This document shows, piece by piece, positions 9,266 through 21,053 of a stretch of 64,000 bases of DNA (the first letter of the stretch is position 1; the number at the start of each line of letters is the position of its first letter). The DNA is taken from the NCBI RefSeq assembly GCF_900177645.1, contig NZ_FXAO01000003.1, forward strand, positions 62,001 through 126,000, in the 5' to 3' direction. A model generated the notes under the pieces. It worked only from the letters and a program-made list of their open reading frames with translations, made no database searches and was not told the origin of the DNA. A program made the position numbers and the translations under genes. The stretch is from Arenibacter troitsensis (GTDB lineage: Bacteria > Bacteroidota > Bacteroidia > Flavobacteriales > Flavobacteriaceae).

Positions 9266-11293
9266 ATGAAATTCCTATGTTATTTCTCTTTGATTTTTTG
9301 GTTATGTCTTTCCTGTAAAAATGAGTCTTCCAATAAGAATAATGTTGAAACCGATAATAAGACGGTTGTCTTTGACGGAATTACAGATTCCATTAGGCCC
9401 GGGGATGATTTCTTTAATCATGTTAATAAAAAATGGTTCGATAACGCTGTAATTGCAGAGGACCAGGTAGGTGTGGGGTCCTATCGATTTTTGAATATTC
9501 CTCAGCAGGAATTGCTAAAAAATATAATACAGGAAGTTTCCCAGCAAGAACATCCCAAAGGGAGTATTGAACAAAAGGTAGGCGATTTTTATGCTTCTGG
9601 CATGGATACCCTTAATATTGACGAAAGAGGAATTACACCCATACAGCCTATCTTGGATGAAATTGAGGCGATTAGGGATATTTCCGGTATAATGGATTTT
9701 GTGGCCACCCAGATCAAGAATGGGGATTATTCCATGGTTGCTCCCTATATTTACCCAGATCAGGAAAATAGCTCCCTTAATATTTTGCATGTTGCCCAGA
9801 CAGGATTGGGTATGCCCGATCGCGATTATTATTTTCAAGAGGATGCTTCTGTGAAAGAGGTTCAGGAGGCTTACAAAACCTATCTCACCTCGCTGTTCGA
9901 GTTGGTAGGGGATAAGGATGCCAAAGCTCAGGCCGCTATAGTTTACGATATTGAAAAACAATTGGCGCAAGTCCATAAAACGCGTATTGAACAAAGGGTC
10001 ATAAAAGAAAACTATCACAAAATGGCCGTTTCCGAACTGCAGAAAAAACATCCTAACTTGGGATGGTCGTCACTTTTAAAAAATCTGGGAGCGGAGGTCG
10101 ATTCTTTGGAAGTTTCACAACCCAATTATTATGACACTTTAAACAAGTTGCTGACCAAGGTGCCTTTGGCCCATTGGAAATTATACCTGAAAGCACACAC
10201 CATGGATTCTTATGCCAATATTTTAAACAAACCCTTTAGGGATGTTGCTTTTGAATACAGCAAAGTTTTAAGCGGGCAGGCGCAACAACAATCAAGGGCC
10301 AAGCAAATGGTTCGTCGTGTGGATGAACAAATAGGATTTGCCTTGGGACAATTATATGTGAAGCGCTATTTTAAGGAAGATGCCAAAAAGAGGGCACTGG
10401 ATCTTGTTAGTAATTTTCAGAAAGTATTGGAGAAACGTATCGACGACCTGGATTGGATGGGCGACAGCACCAAGTTGAAGGCCAAGGAAAAACTATATGC
10501 CATTAACAAAAAAATAGGCTATCCAGACGTATGGAGAACTTATGATGTAGATATAGATCGGAACAAATTTTTTGAAAACGTGGTGGCCCTGCAAAAAGAG
10601 GAATACCTGTACGAACTTAAGCAACTAAATAAGGCACCCAATAGGGACGAGTGGCACACTACCCCCTCTACCGTAACGGCCTATTACAATCCTGCCTTGA
10701 ACGAAATTGTATTTCCAGCAGGGATATTACAAGCTCCATATTTTGATCTATATGCGGATGATGCCGTAAATTACGGTGGAATTGGAATGGTGATAGGCCA
10801 TGAGTTTACACATGCCTTTGATGACCAAGGGGCACAATATGACAAAAACGGAAACGTTGCCAATTGGTGGACAGAGGACGATTATACCCAGTTCAAGGCA
10901 AAAACGCAAAAAATTATAGACCAATATTCCGCCTTTACGGTTTTGGATACTATCCATTTAAAGGGTGCCTTGACGGTTGGGGAAAACACGGCCGACAATG
11001 CTGGGATTGCCATTGCCTATGATGCGTTTAAATTAACCGAACAGGGGCAGGATTCTATAAAAATAGGAGGCTATACCCCAGACCAGCGGTTTTTTCTCTC
11101 CGTAGCCAATATTTGGCGTGTAAAAATGCGGGAGGAATTCCTGCGCAACTATGTAATGACCGATCCGCATTCGCCCCCTAATTGGCGGGTAAATGGTCCC
11201 TTAATGAACTTTACTCCATTTTATAACGCTTTTGATGTTGAGCCTGGGGATCGAAATTTCAAACCAGAGGAGGAAAGAATTAAGATATGGTAA
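9266..11293 (+). CDS. M13-family (neprilysin-like) zinc metallopeptidase, lipoprotein
   Basis: A 675-residue M13 peptidase, which cleaves oligopeptides outside the cytoplasm. The N-terminus is a lipoprotein signal (FWLCLSCKNE). The opening RPGDDFFNHVNKKWFDN is typical of M13. The catalytic zinc motif is HEFTHAFDDQGAQYD (HExxH, about residue 512), and the third ligand lies in GENTADNAG (about residue 573). The C-terminal NWRVNGPLMNFTPFYNAF and the closing KPEEERIKIW, in place of the usual terminal CxVW, complete the family pattern. Length is normal and all catalytic residues are present. Confidence 0.95.
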   Translation: MKFLCYFSLIFWLCLSCKNESSNKNNVETDNKTVVFDGITDSIRPGDDFFNHVNKKWFDNAVIAEDQVGVGSYRFLNIPQQELLKNIIQEVSQQEHPKGSIEQKVGDFYASGMDTLNIDERGITPIQPILDEIEAIRDISGIMDFVATQIKNGDYSMVAPYIYPDQENSSLNILHVAQTGLGMPDRDYYFQEDASVKEVQEAYKTYLTSLFELVGDKDAKAQAAIVYDIEKQLAQVHKTRIEQRVIKENYHKMAVSELQKKHPNLGWSSLLKNLGAEVDSLEVSQPNYYDTLNKLLTKVPLAHWKLYLKAHTMDSYANILNKPFRDVAFEYSKVLSGQAQQQSRAKQMVRRVDEQIGFALGQLYVKRYFKEDAKKRALDLVSNFQKVLEKRIDDLDWMGDSTKLKAKEKLYAINKKIGYPDVWRTYDVDIDRNKFFENVVALQKEEYLYELKQLNKAPNRDEWHTTPSTVTAYYNPALNEIVFPAGILQAPYFDLYADDAVNYGGIGMVIGHEFTHAFDDQGAQYDKNGNVANWWTEDDYTQFKAKTQKIIDQYSAFTVLDTIHLKGALTVGENTADNAGIAIAYDAFKLTEQGQDSIKIGGYTPDQRFFLSVANIWRVKMREEFLRNYVMTDPHSPPNWRVNGPLMNFTPFYNAFDVEPGDRNFKPEEERIKIW

Positions 11294-11421
11294 GTATTTG
11301 ACATTGTAGTTGATACAATCGCGGTCCGGAATACGGATATACCAATAGTTTTCAAGTAAGTTGATGTAAGTTTTTTGTATATTTAATACTCAACTATTTA
11401 TCCTTCTAAATCCAAAACATC

Positions 11422-12477
11422 ATGAGCACGAAAACTATCAAGGCTTACGGAACAAAGTCTGCCGAATCCGATTTGGAACAATTAAATATCAATAGACGAT
11501 CGGTTACTGCAAAAGATGTAGAGATCGATATTCTTTTTTGTGGTGTTTGTCATTCCGATTTGCATTTTGCCCGTAATGACTGGGGCATGACGCAATACCC
11601 TGTGGTTCCTGGCCATGAAATTGTGGGAAAAGTAACCCAAGTTGGGACCGGTGTCTCCAAATATAAAGTGGGCGATCTGGTGGCAGTGGGATGTTTGGTA
11701 GATTCCTGTAGAAGTTGTAACAATTGTAAGGATGATTTAGAACAATACTGTCCCCAATGGGTAGGTACATATGGGGGTTATGATAAACATTTGAATTCGC
11801 CTACCCATGGTGGTTATTCCGAAGCTATTGTTGTAGATGAAGACTTTGTACTGAGGGTACCCGAAAATTTGGATCAGGCGGGTATAGCACCGGTATTGTG
11901 TGCGGGAATCACGACTTGGTCGCCCTTAAGACAATGGAAGGTTGGTAAGGGGAGCAAAGTAGCAGTGGTAGGTCTTGGTGGATTGGGGCATATGGCCCTT
12001 AAACTTGCCAACGCCCTAGGAGCAGATGTTACCTTGTTTTCAAGAAGTCCAAATAAGGTTCAGGATGGTCTGGATTTGGGGGCGCACCAGGTAATTATAT
12101 CCACAGACGAAGCACAGATGGAGGGGGTTATGAACCATTTTGATCTCATAATCGATACGGTTCCCTACGCACATGATTTGAATCCCTACATTGGCACCTT
12201 AGCAACCAATGGCACCTTGGTTGTTGTTGGTTATTTAGGGCCGCTGGATCCCATGTTGGTAACCGTGCCTATGATTATGGGACGTAGATCAGTGGCAGGA
12301 TCTTTAATTGGGGGGATTGCAGAAACACAGGAATTGTTGGACTTCTGTGGAAAACATAATATTACTTCGGACATTGAGATCATTAAAATGCAAGATATCA
12401 ATCTGGCCTATGAGCGTATGCTGAAGAGCGATGTACATTATCGATTTGTCATAGATATGAAATCGCTTAAGAAATAA
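11422..12477 (+). CDS. Zinc-dependent NAD(P) alcohol dehydrogenase (YahK/CAD-like)
   Basis: A 351-residue medium-chain dehydrogenase that reduces aldehydes or oxidises primary alcohols. Catalytic zinc ligands lie in CGVCHSDLHFA and PGHEIVG, the structural zinc site is CRSCNNCKDDLEQYC, and the cofactor motif is VVGLGGLGHMALKLA. The residues after the second strand (LFSRSPNK) suggest NADPH preference, as in cinnamyl-alcohol-type enzymes. Monocistronic; all zinc ligands are intact. Confidence 0.92.
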   Translation: MSTKTIKAYGTKSAESDLEQLNINRRSVTAKDVEIDILFCGVCHSDLHFARNDWGMTQYPVVPGHEIVGKVTQVGTGVSKYKVGDLVAVGCLVDSCRSCNNCKDDLEQYCPQWVGTYGGYDKHLNSPTHGGYSEAIVVDEDFVLRVPENLDQAGIAPVLCAGITTWSPLRQWKVGKGSKVAVVGLGGLGHMALKLANALGADVTLFSRSPNKVQDGLDLGAHQVIISTDEAQMEGVMNHFDLIIDTVPYAHDLNPYIGTLATNGTLVVVGYLGPLDPMLVTVPMIMGRRSVAGSLIGGIAETQELLDFCGKHNITSDIEIIKMQDINLAYERMLKSDVHYRFVIDMKSLKK

Positions 12478-13353
12478 TTGCCTAGAGGAAATAATAAAAG
12501 GGATCAAGAACAATTGTTGTGTTTATGTAAAAATTAGGATTAATTTGATCACTCATGTTTTTTGAACAATAGTTTTAATTAATAGGAGCAATCTAGAAAA
12601 ACCAACCATTAAATAATTCTTTCATTTTACTCAATTGGTTGTTATTGTTTTTTATCGGATTTCGTGAATCTTCGATTTCTTTGCTTTCCAATGAAACCGA
12701 CGCAGGAGGTTCATGAATACCTTATTATAAAATAGAAAGGCCATGAATAAAACGAAACAAACCCGCCTTGCCGTCGGGCAGGAGAAAAGACCCTTCTTCA
12801 CTAGATGGCCCCTAAAATCTTAGGATTTTAAGGATCGATGCCATGGCCTAAATTATTTCCAGGGCTTCAATAATTCTTAACGGCCATGTCATCTCCACCA
12901 CGGAAGAAGAACGACCGAACCATAGACCTTGAGAACAATGCCCAAAGGTTTTTAATAACGGAAAATGACTTTTCCCCACATGAAGGTCGACGGAACGAAA
13001 GGACCGGCCTATTTTCAATTTCGTCTTAAATCGAGTGGTTTTCACACTGGTCGTGGGAAGCCGTCCATAGAGCATTTCACCTTAGTGAAAGCGGCCTGGG
13101 CGGCGCGGCTGTGGAAATTGCGTAGATTTAAAGAAATTTAAAATCAGCCTAGCGTTTTTTGGTTCGTTTTTTGGGCGATGCAAAAAATGAACAGAACACT
13201 AACTTGAGATACTAAAGCATAACTTTTTGTAATTCACACACAACTTTTGGGATTGATCTAATAAGAGAAGGCCGACTTTATGGAGTAGGCCAAAAGTTAT
13301 GGGAAGCGATGTTTTTTTAGTTTGGAAACTACTACTTGTTTATATAAACTTAC
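12478..13353. other. Long intergenic region with repeat debris
   Basis: About 875 bases without a gene. It holds a GC-rich hairpin (12761-12782), a segment AGGTTCATGAATACC...AAATAGAAA similar to one inside the tandem repeats at 43.6-44.0 kb, and around 13160-13195 a GTTTTTTGGTTCGTTTTTTGGGC stretch of the kind found in dispersed flavobacterial repeats. An open frame at 12848-13075 has no protein-like character. Confidence 0.45.
12761..12782. repeat. GC-rich hairpin repeat R3
   Basis: ACCCGCCTTGCCGTCGGGCAGG forms a CCCGCC/GGGCAGG hairpin in an AT-rich background. Similar CCCGCC...GGGCRGG hairpins occur at 25743-25763, 30842-30869 and 37229-37267. Confidence 0.5.
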
Positions 13354-15444
<2,091 letters not shown>

Positions 15445-15616
15445 TCAAATAAAACGGTAGGGTAGAGGTCCGCGGGACATTTTACCCTTATCGATAGAAA
15501 TCAATATTTTGTCCAATATCCCCCAAAAATGTTTTTATGCGATTAAACCTATTTTGAAAATTTAGGTCAAAGTAGTGAAAGTATACTTTAAAGTTTAACC
15601 TTTTAAATTTTTAACT

Positions 15617-16204
15617 ATGAAAACAAATAGCAAAATATATTTCGTCCTGTCCTTTTTACTTATAGGTGGTATATATGTAGGTACGGCCCAAACCCGGACA
15701 CGTACTACTACGACAACCAAAACTACCAGAACGGTAACGAAAAAAACACCCCATAGGGTGTCCAGTAAAAGAGTGGTTTACAGAACCCCGACCAGGAAGG
15801 TTGTTTCTGTAAGAACAGTACCCAATAGAAAAGTGGTGAAGTACCAAGGACAAAATTACTACTATTCCAACAATAGGTTTTACACCTATTCTAGAGGCCG
15901 TTATATTGTAATTGCTCCCAAAATTGGATTTAGAATAAGTACCTTGCCTGCCAACTATCGCAGAATTCATTTTAATAACCATATCTACTTTACGGTAGGC
16001 GGCACTTTTTATACCCAAATAGGGAACGAATATGAAGTGGTTGAACCAGAAATAGGGACTATAGTCTATGAACTTCCGCAAGATTATGAAAAAGTGACCA
16101 TTGACGGACAGAACTATTACGAGTACGGCAATATTCTGTATGAAAAAGTACAGGTAAATGGCACTAGGGCCTATGAAGTTGTAGGTATTATAGATCTCGA
16201 ATAG
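15617..16204 (+). CDS. Exported DUF6515-type protein (paralogue 2)
   Basis: A 195-residue exported protein with a signal peptide ending near GTAQ, followed by a Thr/Arg-rich linker. The mature domain copies paralogue 1 at 8527-9123: RKVVSVRTVPNRKVVKYQGQ, YIVIAPKIGFRISTLP, VVEPEIGTIVYELPQDYEKV and GTRAYEVVGII. The two are highly similar over the last 150 residues and diverge in linker and signal peptide, which points to an older duplication. Function unknown. A strong terminator follows directly. Confidence 0.75.
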   Translation: MKTNSKIYFVLSFLLIGGIYVGTAQTRTRTTTTTKTTRTVTKKTPHRVSSKRVVYRTPTRKVVSVRTVPNRKVVKYQGQNYYYSNNRFYTYSRGRYIVIAPKIGFRISTLPANYRRIHFNNHIYFTVGGTFYTQIGNEYEVVEPEIGTIVYELPQDYEKVTIDGQNYYEYGNILYEKVQVNGTRAYEVVGIIDLE

Positions 16205-16225
16205 TTATCAGAAATAGCGGTCTTT

Positions 16226-16266
16226 TAAAAAAGCGTTTATCCATCCCAGGGTAAACGCTTTTTTTG
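16226..16266 (+). terminator. Rho-independent terminator after second DUF6515 gene
   Basis: The stem AAAAAAGCGTTTA / TAAACGCTTTTTTT with a run of T follows the stop at 16204 by about 20 bases. Confidence 0.85.
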
Positions 16267-16633
16267 GTTTGGTTTGGGCGGGGGATTATAAAAAAGCGGT
16301 ACACTAGTCCAATCTATTAAATGCATAGAATTTTAGCCCGCAGATCTTCAAGCCTTTAATCCCAATTTCAAATTTATAAGTCTTAAAAAGCATAGTTTCT
16401 GGAAGTGAATTGACCGCATAAACCTTTGCAATTAGCGGTATGCCCATATATGATATAGGAGTTGCCTTGCCGATCAATTTAATACCCTACAGACATCACC
16501 ATAAAATTTTGTATGATCGTTTATATGTGTTAAAATCACCCTAGGTTAAAATACTATAGGTATTCATCAAGAATAGTGATACTACTTAGTAGGCATACAA
16601 CTATTTTTATCGATTCTACAACTAATATAAATT
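16267..16633. other. Intergenic stretch before the secreted propeller gene
   Basis: About 365 bases without a gene. TATTTTTA at 16602-16609 is one base from the TAnnTTTG pattern but lacks a good partner. Nothing else is recognised. Confidence 0.35.
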
Positions 16634-18838
16634 ATGAAAAAATTATTCTTAAGTTTTTGTTTAATAATGGGGTTGGCTACCAAAGCGCAAACGTATGCAG
16701 ATCAGCCGTTTCTCCAAGACAGTGCCGAAAAGTTTTCTTTGGAAGAAGGGCAGGGGAATTTGGCTTTGCATCAAATTGCCAGTGATCGGAATAAAGCCAT
16801 TAAATTGCTTAGCAGCCAGGGCCTGATGCTCCCATATGAAAAAACCATCCGTCAAGATGTTCAATATCGACCTTTGATCGATATGAACATTGTTGCCATG
16901 ACCCAGTATCAAGGTCAGTTTGTTTATTTAACGGACAAGGCAGTTTTAAGCAACGCTTGGGCCGGTAAGGTGTACATTAAGCATAACCTAAAGGCTCCCA
17001 AAGCCATGGGCATAGGTCCCGATCTATTGACTTTGATAGCAGGAGAAGGCGATTTTGTTGTTTTTAAGAACGATCAGGAAATTTGGAGGTCTTCTATAGA
17101 CAACCCCAAGCCTATATCCGTTCAATATGACCCTAATTCCGGTCAGTTTTTACTATTAACCGCAGATGGTCTCTACCAAATAGATGGTAGTTCAAAATTG
17201 GCCAGAAAGGTGTTTAGCGGCACTAATTTAACAGCCTTGACCCTGCATGATGGCAGCATTGTTTTGGGAACTACCAATGGCGTACAGGTTTTGGACCGCA
17301 AAACATTTGTCCCAATTAAACTGGACCAAAAACTGCCTTGGACAGAAATTACAATGGTTAAAAATATTCGAGGTAGTCTATGGCTCGGATCGACCAAAGG
17401 GGCTTTTAAACTACGTGAAGATGGCAAATATGATTATTACGCTTCCAAGCGATGGTTGGTGGACGATCAGGTGGTGGACTTGGCTGAAGGACCTGACGGA
17501 AGTGTGCTGGTCCTTACACAAAAAGGGATGAGCAAAATTAACTTCGCACCCATGACACTGGCACAAAAAGCGGAGTATTTTCAAGAAATTCAGCGTTTAC
17601 GCCATATTCGTTACGGTTTTACCTCCGATCTGTCTATGAGAACACCCGGTGACCTTTCTACGGGTTACTTTCACGATACGGATAATGACGGCCTATGGAC
17701 TTCCATGTACTTGGCAGGGGAGTTGTTTAGGTACGCGGTAACCAAGTCTGAGGATGCCAAGCAAAATGCTTACGAAGCCTTTGAAGCCATGGAAAGATTG
17801 ACGGCACTTCCTAATTTAAAAGGGTTCCCTGCAAGGTCTTTTGAGAGGGATGGTTATGAAGTTGGACTTCACGCCAATGGATTTTCCGAGGAGTGGAGAA
17901 AGCAATGGGAAAAAGAAAATGGAAGGATATGGCAGTTATCCGATGATGAGCTTTGGAGATGGAAATCCACGACCAGTAGCGATGAATCTTGTGGACATTT
18001 TTTCGTCTACGCACTTTTTGCTGAGCTCGCTCCGGATAAGGAATGGCGGGATAGGGCCATACATCAAATAAAAATTGAGATGGACCATATTATGGATAAC
18101 GATTGGTACCTCATGGATTGGAATGGAAAGCCGACCGCTTGGGGCAAATGGAATCCGGATTATGTAAATAGCTTCCCCATCAATGTTGGGGATCGCAGAT
18201 TGAATTCCACCCTTATTCTGTCTTTCCTACAAACGGCCTATCATTTTACACAGGATAAAAAATATAAGAAAGGGGCCGAAAAGTTGATAAAAAAATATGG
18301 CTACGATGAGAATGCCAACAGACCGGCCACAGTGATCGGTTTTGTAGAAGGGGAGGATTTAAGCAATAAATGGAACCATTCCGATGATGAAATGTATTTC
18401 TTGACCATTCCCGGATTTGTTAATTATTCCTTTTCCGAAGAACAGAAAGAAGCACATTTTAATGCAGCAAAAAGCCATTGGGAAGTGGAACGCTCTGAAA
18501 AAAATCCACTATGGAATTATCTCTTTGCGCTTACCGGAGGAAAAAATATAGATAGTGAGGAATCTGCTTGGTGGCTGCGCGAGTTTCCAATGGACCTCAT
18601 CGATTGGAAAATTGATAATGACCATAGAAAGGACTTGACAAAAATAGCACCCAATTTTAGAAGTCAGACCTATACCGAGGTGTTGCCGGGAGACGAGCGC
18701 ACATTACATTTGCACAATGGCGCGTATAGGAACAATGGTGGAAGCGATGGCAAACGGGAATATGCCCCCTATATCTATTTGTTGCCCTATTGGGCAGGTA
18801 GGTATGTGGATGCCATTGGTGCACCACAGGTAGAATAA
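16634..18838 (+). CDS. Secreted protein: N-terminal beta-propeller, C-terminal alpha/alpha-toroid-like domain
   Basis: A 734-residue protein with a signal peptide ending at TKAQ. Residues about 60-310 are propeller-like repeats (GTNGVQVLDRKT, SLWLGSTKGAFKLREDGKYDYY, SVLVLTQKGMSKI) reminiscent of two-component-regulator propellers. Residues 320-700 are helical, with SMYLAGELFRYAVT, DESCGHFFVYALFAEL and TLILSFLQTAYHFTQDKKY. This arrangement recalls the (alpha/alpha) barrels of glycoside hydrolases, lyases or epimerases. An Asp/Trp-rich segment (WYLMDWNGKPTAWGKWNPDY) could line a sugar site, but no catalytic signature was recognised. It is monocistronic with its own terminator. Confidence 0.65.
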   Translation: MKKLFLSFCLIMGLATKAQTYADQPFLQDSAEKFSLEEGQGNLALHQIASDRNKAIKLLSSQGLMLPYEKTIRQDVQYRPLIDMNIVAMTQYQGQFVYLTDKAVLSNAWAGKVYIKHNLKAPKAMGIGPDLLTLIAGEGDFVVFKNDQEIWRSSIDNPKPISVQYDPNSGQFLLLTADGLYQIDGSSKLARKVFSGTNLTALTLHDGSIVLGTTNGVQVLDRKTFVPIKLDQKLPWTEITMVKNIRGSLWLGSTKGAFKLREDGKYDYYASKRWLVDDQVVDLAEGPDGSVLVLTQKGMSKINFAPMTLAQKAEYFQEIQRLRHIRYGFTSDLSMRTPGDLSTGYFHDTDNDGLWTSMYLAGELFRYAVTKSEDAKQNAYEAFEAMERLTALPNLKGFPARSFERDGYEVGLHANGFSEEWRKQWEKENGRIWQLSDDELWRWKSTTSSDESCGHFFVYALFAELAPDKEWRDRAIHQIKIEMDHIMDNDWYLMDWNGKPTAWGKWNPDYVNSFPINVGDRRLNSTLILSFLQTAYHFTQDKKYKKGAEKLIKKYGYDENANRPATVIGFVEGEDLSNKWNHSDDEMYFLTIPGFVNYSFSEEQKEAHFNAAKSHWEVERSEKNPLWNYLFALTGGKNIDSEESAWWLREFPMDLIDWKIDNDHRKDLTKIAPNFRSQTYTEVLPGDERTLHLHNGAYRNNGGSDGKREYAPYIYLLPYWAGRYVDAIGAPQVE

Positions 18839-18860
18839 TAAATGGATCAACACTTTATAA

Positions 18861-18894
18861 AAAAGGGAAGTCCAATGGACTTCCCTTTTTTTTG
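18861..18894 (+). terminator. Rho-independent terminator
   Basis: The stem AAAAGGGAAGTCCA / TGGACTTCCCTTTT is perfect and followed by more T. It lies 22 bases after the stop of the secreted propeller gene. Confidence 0.88.
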
Positions 18895-18914
18895 CACCAC
18901 ATTTTTAATATCCT

Positions 18915-18983
18915 TTAAAATGTAAATCCTATTTTGGCGTAATAATAGGCTCCGCCATTACCCATCAGTACATAGGTCACTTC
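18915..18983 (-). pseudogene. Remnant 3' end of an outer-membrane protein gene
   Basis: Read on the minus strand, a frame of 22 codons reads EVTYVLMGNGGAYYYAKIGFTF followed by TAA. Ending on an aromatic-rich strand with terminal Phe is the hallmark of outer-membrane beta-barrels. The frame is closed by a stop immediately upstream, and no barrel sequence is found beyond it. It therefore looks like the surviving tail of a lost barrel gene, next to a dispersed repeat (19025-19098). Confidence 0.45.
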
Positions 18984-19024
18984 TTAAAAATCCACCTGGC
19001 AGGTATCCGTTTCGGTAAGGGCGG

Positions 19025-19098
19025 GCGGGCTTATTATACGACCCGATGACAGGGGAGTAGCAACACTGAACTTTTTCATGAGGAGCTTGAATTCTTTG
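19025..19098 (+). repeat. Dispersed repeat R2, copy 1
   Basis: GCGGGCTTATTATACGACCCG...GGGGAGTAGCAACACTGAACTT...CATGAGGAGCTTGAATT matches 26974-27047 closely base for base over about 74 bases. Purpose unknown; no coding frame is preserved. Confidence 0.6.
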
Positions 19099-19196
19099 TA
19101 TAAAAATAATAAGCTCTGAATAAATCCTATTGGAGATTCACAACTACCAAAATAAAACTATAGGCCAGCAATTTGTACATGGGGGTGGAATGGCAA

Positions 19197-19895
19197 TTAA
19201 ATGTTATATAGCTTATTTACATTGCTTTTGTATGTTTGTCCAATAGGAATTCTATACTCGTTTATCAAAATGCTATTACCTTCTATAAATTTAATTTTAT
19301 CAATCGCAACAATAAACGATTTGTGAACTCTCAAAAAATTATCTTCCCTTAAAATAGATTGATAATGGGATATTTTTTCATGGCTTACAATCATTTCACC
19401 CTTTAAGAACAATTTGGTATAGTTTCCGTAGGCCTCAATAAAGAGTAGGTCCTTCAAATCTATTTGATGATACTTTTTATCCCCTTTTATAAAGAATCGC
19501 GTGGAAGTTTCAGAAGTAATTTCTTTTGAAACTGTTTTAGACAATTGTATTTCGGAAACTTTGTTTACGGCTTTTACTAATCGGTCAAAACTAAAAGGTT
19601 TTAAAATATAATCTACCACATTCAACTCAAACCCTTCTAAAGCATGTTGCTTATAGGCAGTTGTAATTATGGTTGCTGGCGGATTTGATAATGTTCTTAA
19701 TAAATCCAAACCTTTTAATTTAGGCATGTTGATATCCAAAAAAATAAAATCGACAGTACTTTTATTTAGATATTGAATGGCTTCCATTGCGCTGTAACAA
19801 TTTTTTTCCAATTGTAAATGTGGTAACATGCTACAATACTCTTCAATAATTTCATGAGCCAACGGTTCATCATCAATAATTATGTATTTAAGCAT
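19197..19895 (-). CDS. LytTR-family response regulator
   Basis: A 232-residue two-component response regulator. The receiver domain (1-120) has the acidic pair IIIDDEP, phosphoacceptor Asp in FIFLDINMP and the conserved Lys in YILKPFSF. The C-terminal LytTR DNA-binding domain (135-232) includes FIEAYGNYTKLFL, FLRVHKSFIVAIDKI and the closing IPIGQTYK. It overlaps the end of the kinase gene by 8 bases, so the two are co-transcribed and surely form a pair. The likely target is the divergent ABC/peptidase locus, by position. The ATG at 19895 is used; the TTG at 19904 is an in-frame alternative. Confidence 0.92.
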   Translation of the reverse strand: MLKYIIIDDEPLAHEIIEEYCSMLPHLQLEKNCYSAMEAIQYLNKSTVDFIFLDINMPKLKGLDLLRTLSNPPATIITTAYKQHALEGFELNVVDYILKPFSFDRLVKAVNKVSEIQLSKTVSKEITSETSTRFFIKGDKKYHQIDLKDLLFIEAYGNYTKLFLKGEMIVSHEKISHYQSILREDNFLRVHKSFIVAIDKIKFIEGNSILINEYRIPIGQTYKSNVNKLYNI

Positions 19896-21018
19896 GTTTA
19901 GCAATCTTTAAGGTGGTTATATATAGGTTATTGGACACATCAACTTTTAACTCGTGTTTGTTTTTATATAATAAAGATAGTCTACTTCTTAAATTTTGTA
20001 ACCCTATCCCGTTTGTTGGACTTATTTCATTAGGATCAAAATTATTTTCAATTGAAAAAATAATAAAATCCGTTTCTTCCTTTAAGGTAATATGAATAAA
20101 GGCATTTTCTGCTAAAGTTTCAATGCCGTGTTTGAAGGCATTTTCCAATAGAATAATGAACAACAAAGGGGCAACCGTTAAACTGGTATCCACCTCATGA
20201 TTAAAGGCAATCTCAACAGACTTTTTATAGCGTATTTTATGTAATTCAATATAGTTATTTAAGTATTCTATTTCATCTTCAAGGGTCACCATTTCCTTAT
20301 CTCCTTCGTAAATGGTATATCGCATCATATCCGATAATTTTAGAATTACCTCCGGAGCTTTTTCGGAATGTTTTACGGTCAATGCATACAGGTTATTTAA
20401 GGTGTTAAAGAAAAAATGTGGGTTTATTTGCGTTCTTAACAATGCCAATTCTGCCTTTGCTTTATCCGCTTTAAGGTTTTGAACCCATTTCCATTGCTCA
20501 AAAAGCCAAATAAGAAATAAAACAGGAATTGGTAAAAAAAATAAATAGAAAGGAAAGTCTTCTTTTATTTTTAGGTATGTCTCCAAATTCCCGGTAAACA
20601 ATCTTAAGTACAGAAAATATAAAAATAAAGGACCATATATAAATGCAATTAACTTCCAATATTTTTTTATAAAAGCAGGAATTAAAAGATAGGCAAAGCC
20701 AAACCAAAACGCCATTAGAAGCACAAAAGTGACTGGATTATCGGGCATCTGCATATAAGAGTCTATAAACAAGGCAACAAAAAAGAGCACCATTAAGCCC
20801 AATACATTTAAAACCGTTCTCTGTTTAGTTTTTAAATAGTGGTAATGATAAAATGGCAATGCCGTTAAAATCCCCCAAAAAACGGCGTAAATAACTATTT
20901 CCAACGGATTGTTTTTTGGAAGGTGAATAAATTCAAAATAATTCATCACATAGAATATTGGAAACATCAGTAGAACCCCAATAAAAAATGCTTTGTATTT
21001 ATTAAAAAACTGTACCAT
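19888..21018 (-). CDS. LytS/YehU-type sensor histidine kinase
   Basis: A 376-residue membrane kinase. The first 170 residues hold about six hydrophobic helices with no extracellular sensor domain. The His-kinase motif is TQINPHFFFNTLNNLYAL (phosphoacceptor His), and the ATP-binding part shows ILLENAFKHGIE and GIGLQNLRSRLSLLY. It partners the overlapping LytTR regulator. The longer frame from 21093 is possible, but an excellent promoter match ends 4 bases before the ATG at 21018, which favours the shorter start. Regulators of this type in Bacteroidota often control transport or envelope-stress genes. Confidence 0.85.
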   Translation of the reverse strand: MVQFFNKYKAFFIGVLLMFPIFYVMNYFEFIHLPKNNPLEIVIYAVFWGILTALPFYHYHYLKTKQRTVLNVLGLMVLFFVALFIDSYMQMPDNPVTFVLLMAFWFGFAYLLIPAFIKKYWKLIAFIYGPLFLYFLYLRLFTGNLETYLKIKEDFPFYLFFLPIPVLFLIWLFEQWKWVQNLKADKAKAELALLRTQINPHFFFNTLNNLYALTVKHSEKAPEVILKLSDMMRYTIYEGDKEMVTLEDEIEYLNNYIELHKIRYKKSVEIAFNHEVDTSLTVAPLLFIILLENAFKHGIETLAENAFIHITLKEETDFIIFSIENNFDPNEISPTNGIGLQNLRSRLSLLYKNKHELKVDVSNNLYITTLKIAKHA

Positions 21019-21022
21019 AGAA

Positions 21023-21053
21023 CAAAAATAAGTACGTAATACTGCAATAACAA
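21023..21053 (-). promoter_or_regulatory. Predicted promoter for the kinase/regulator pair
   Basis: On the minus strand TTG, a 20-base spacer and TATTTTTG fit the Bacteroidota consensus exactly. The expected transcription start would fall at or next to the ATG at 21018, implying a leaderless or nearly leaderless message. Confidence 0.5.

Noticed and set aside
12848..13075. Minus-strand open frame of 75 codons in a long gene-free region
   Set aside because: Amino-acid sequence is not protein-like, has no good start signal, and the region holds repeat debris.
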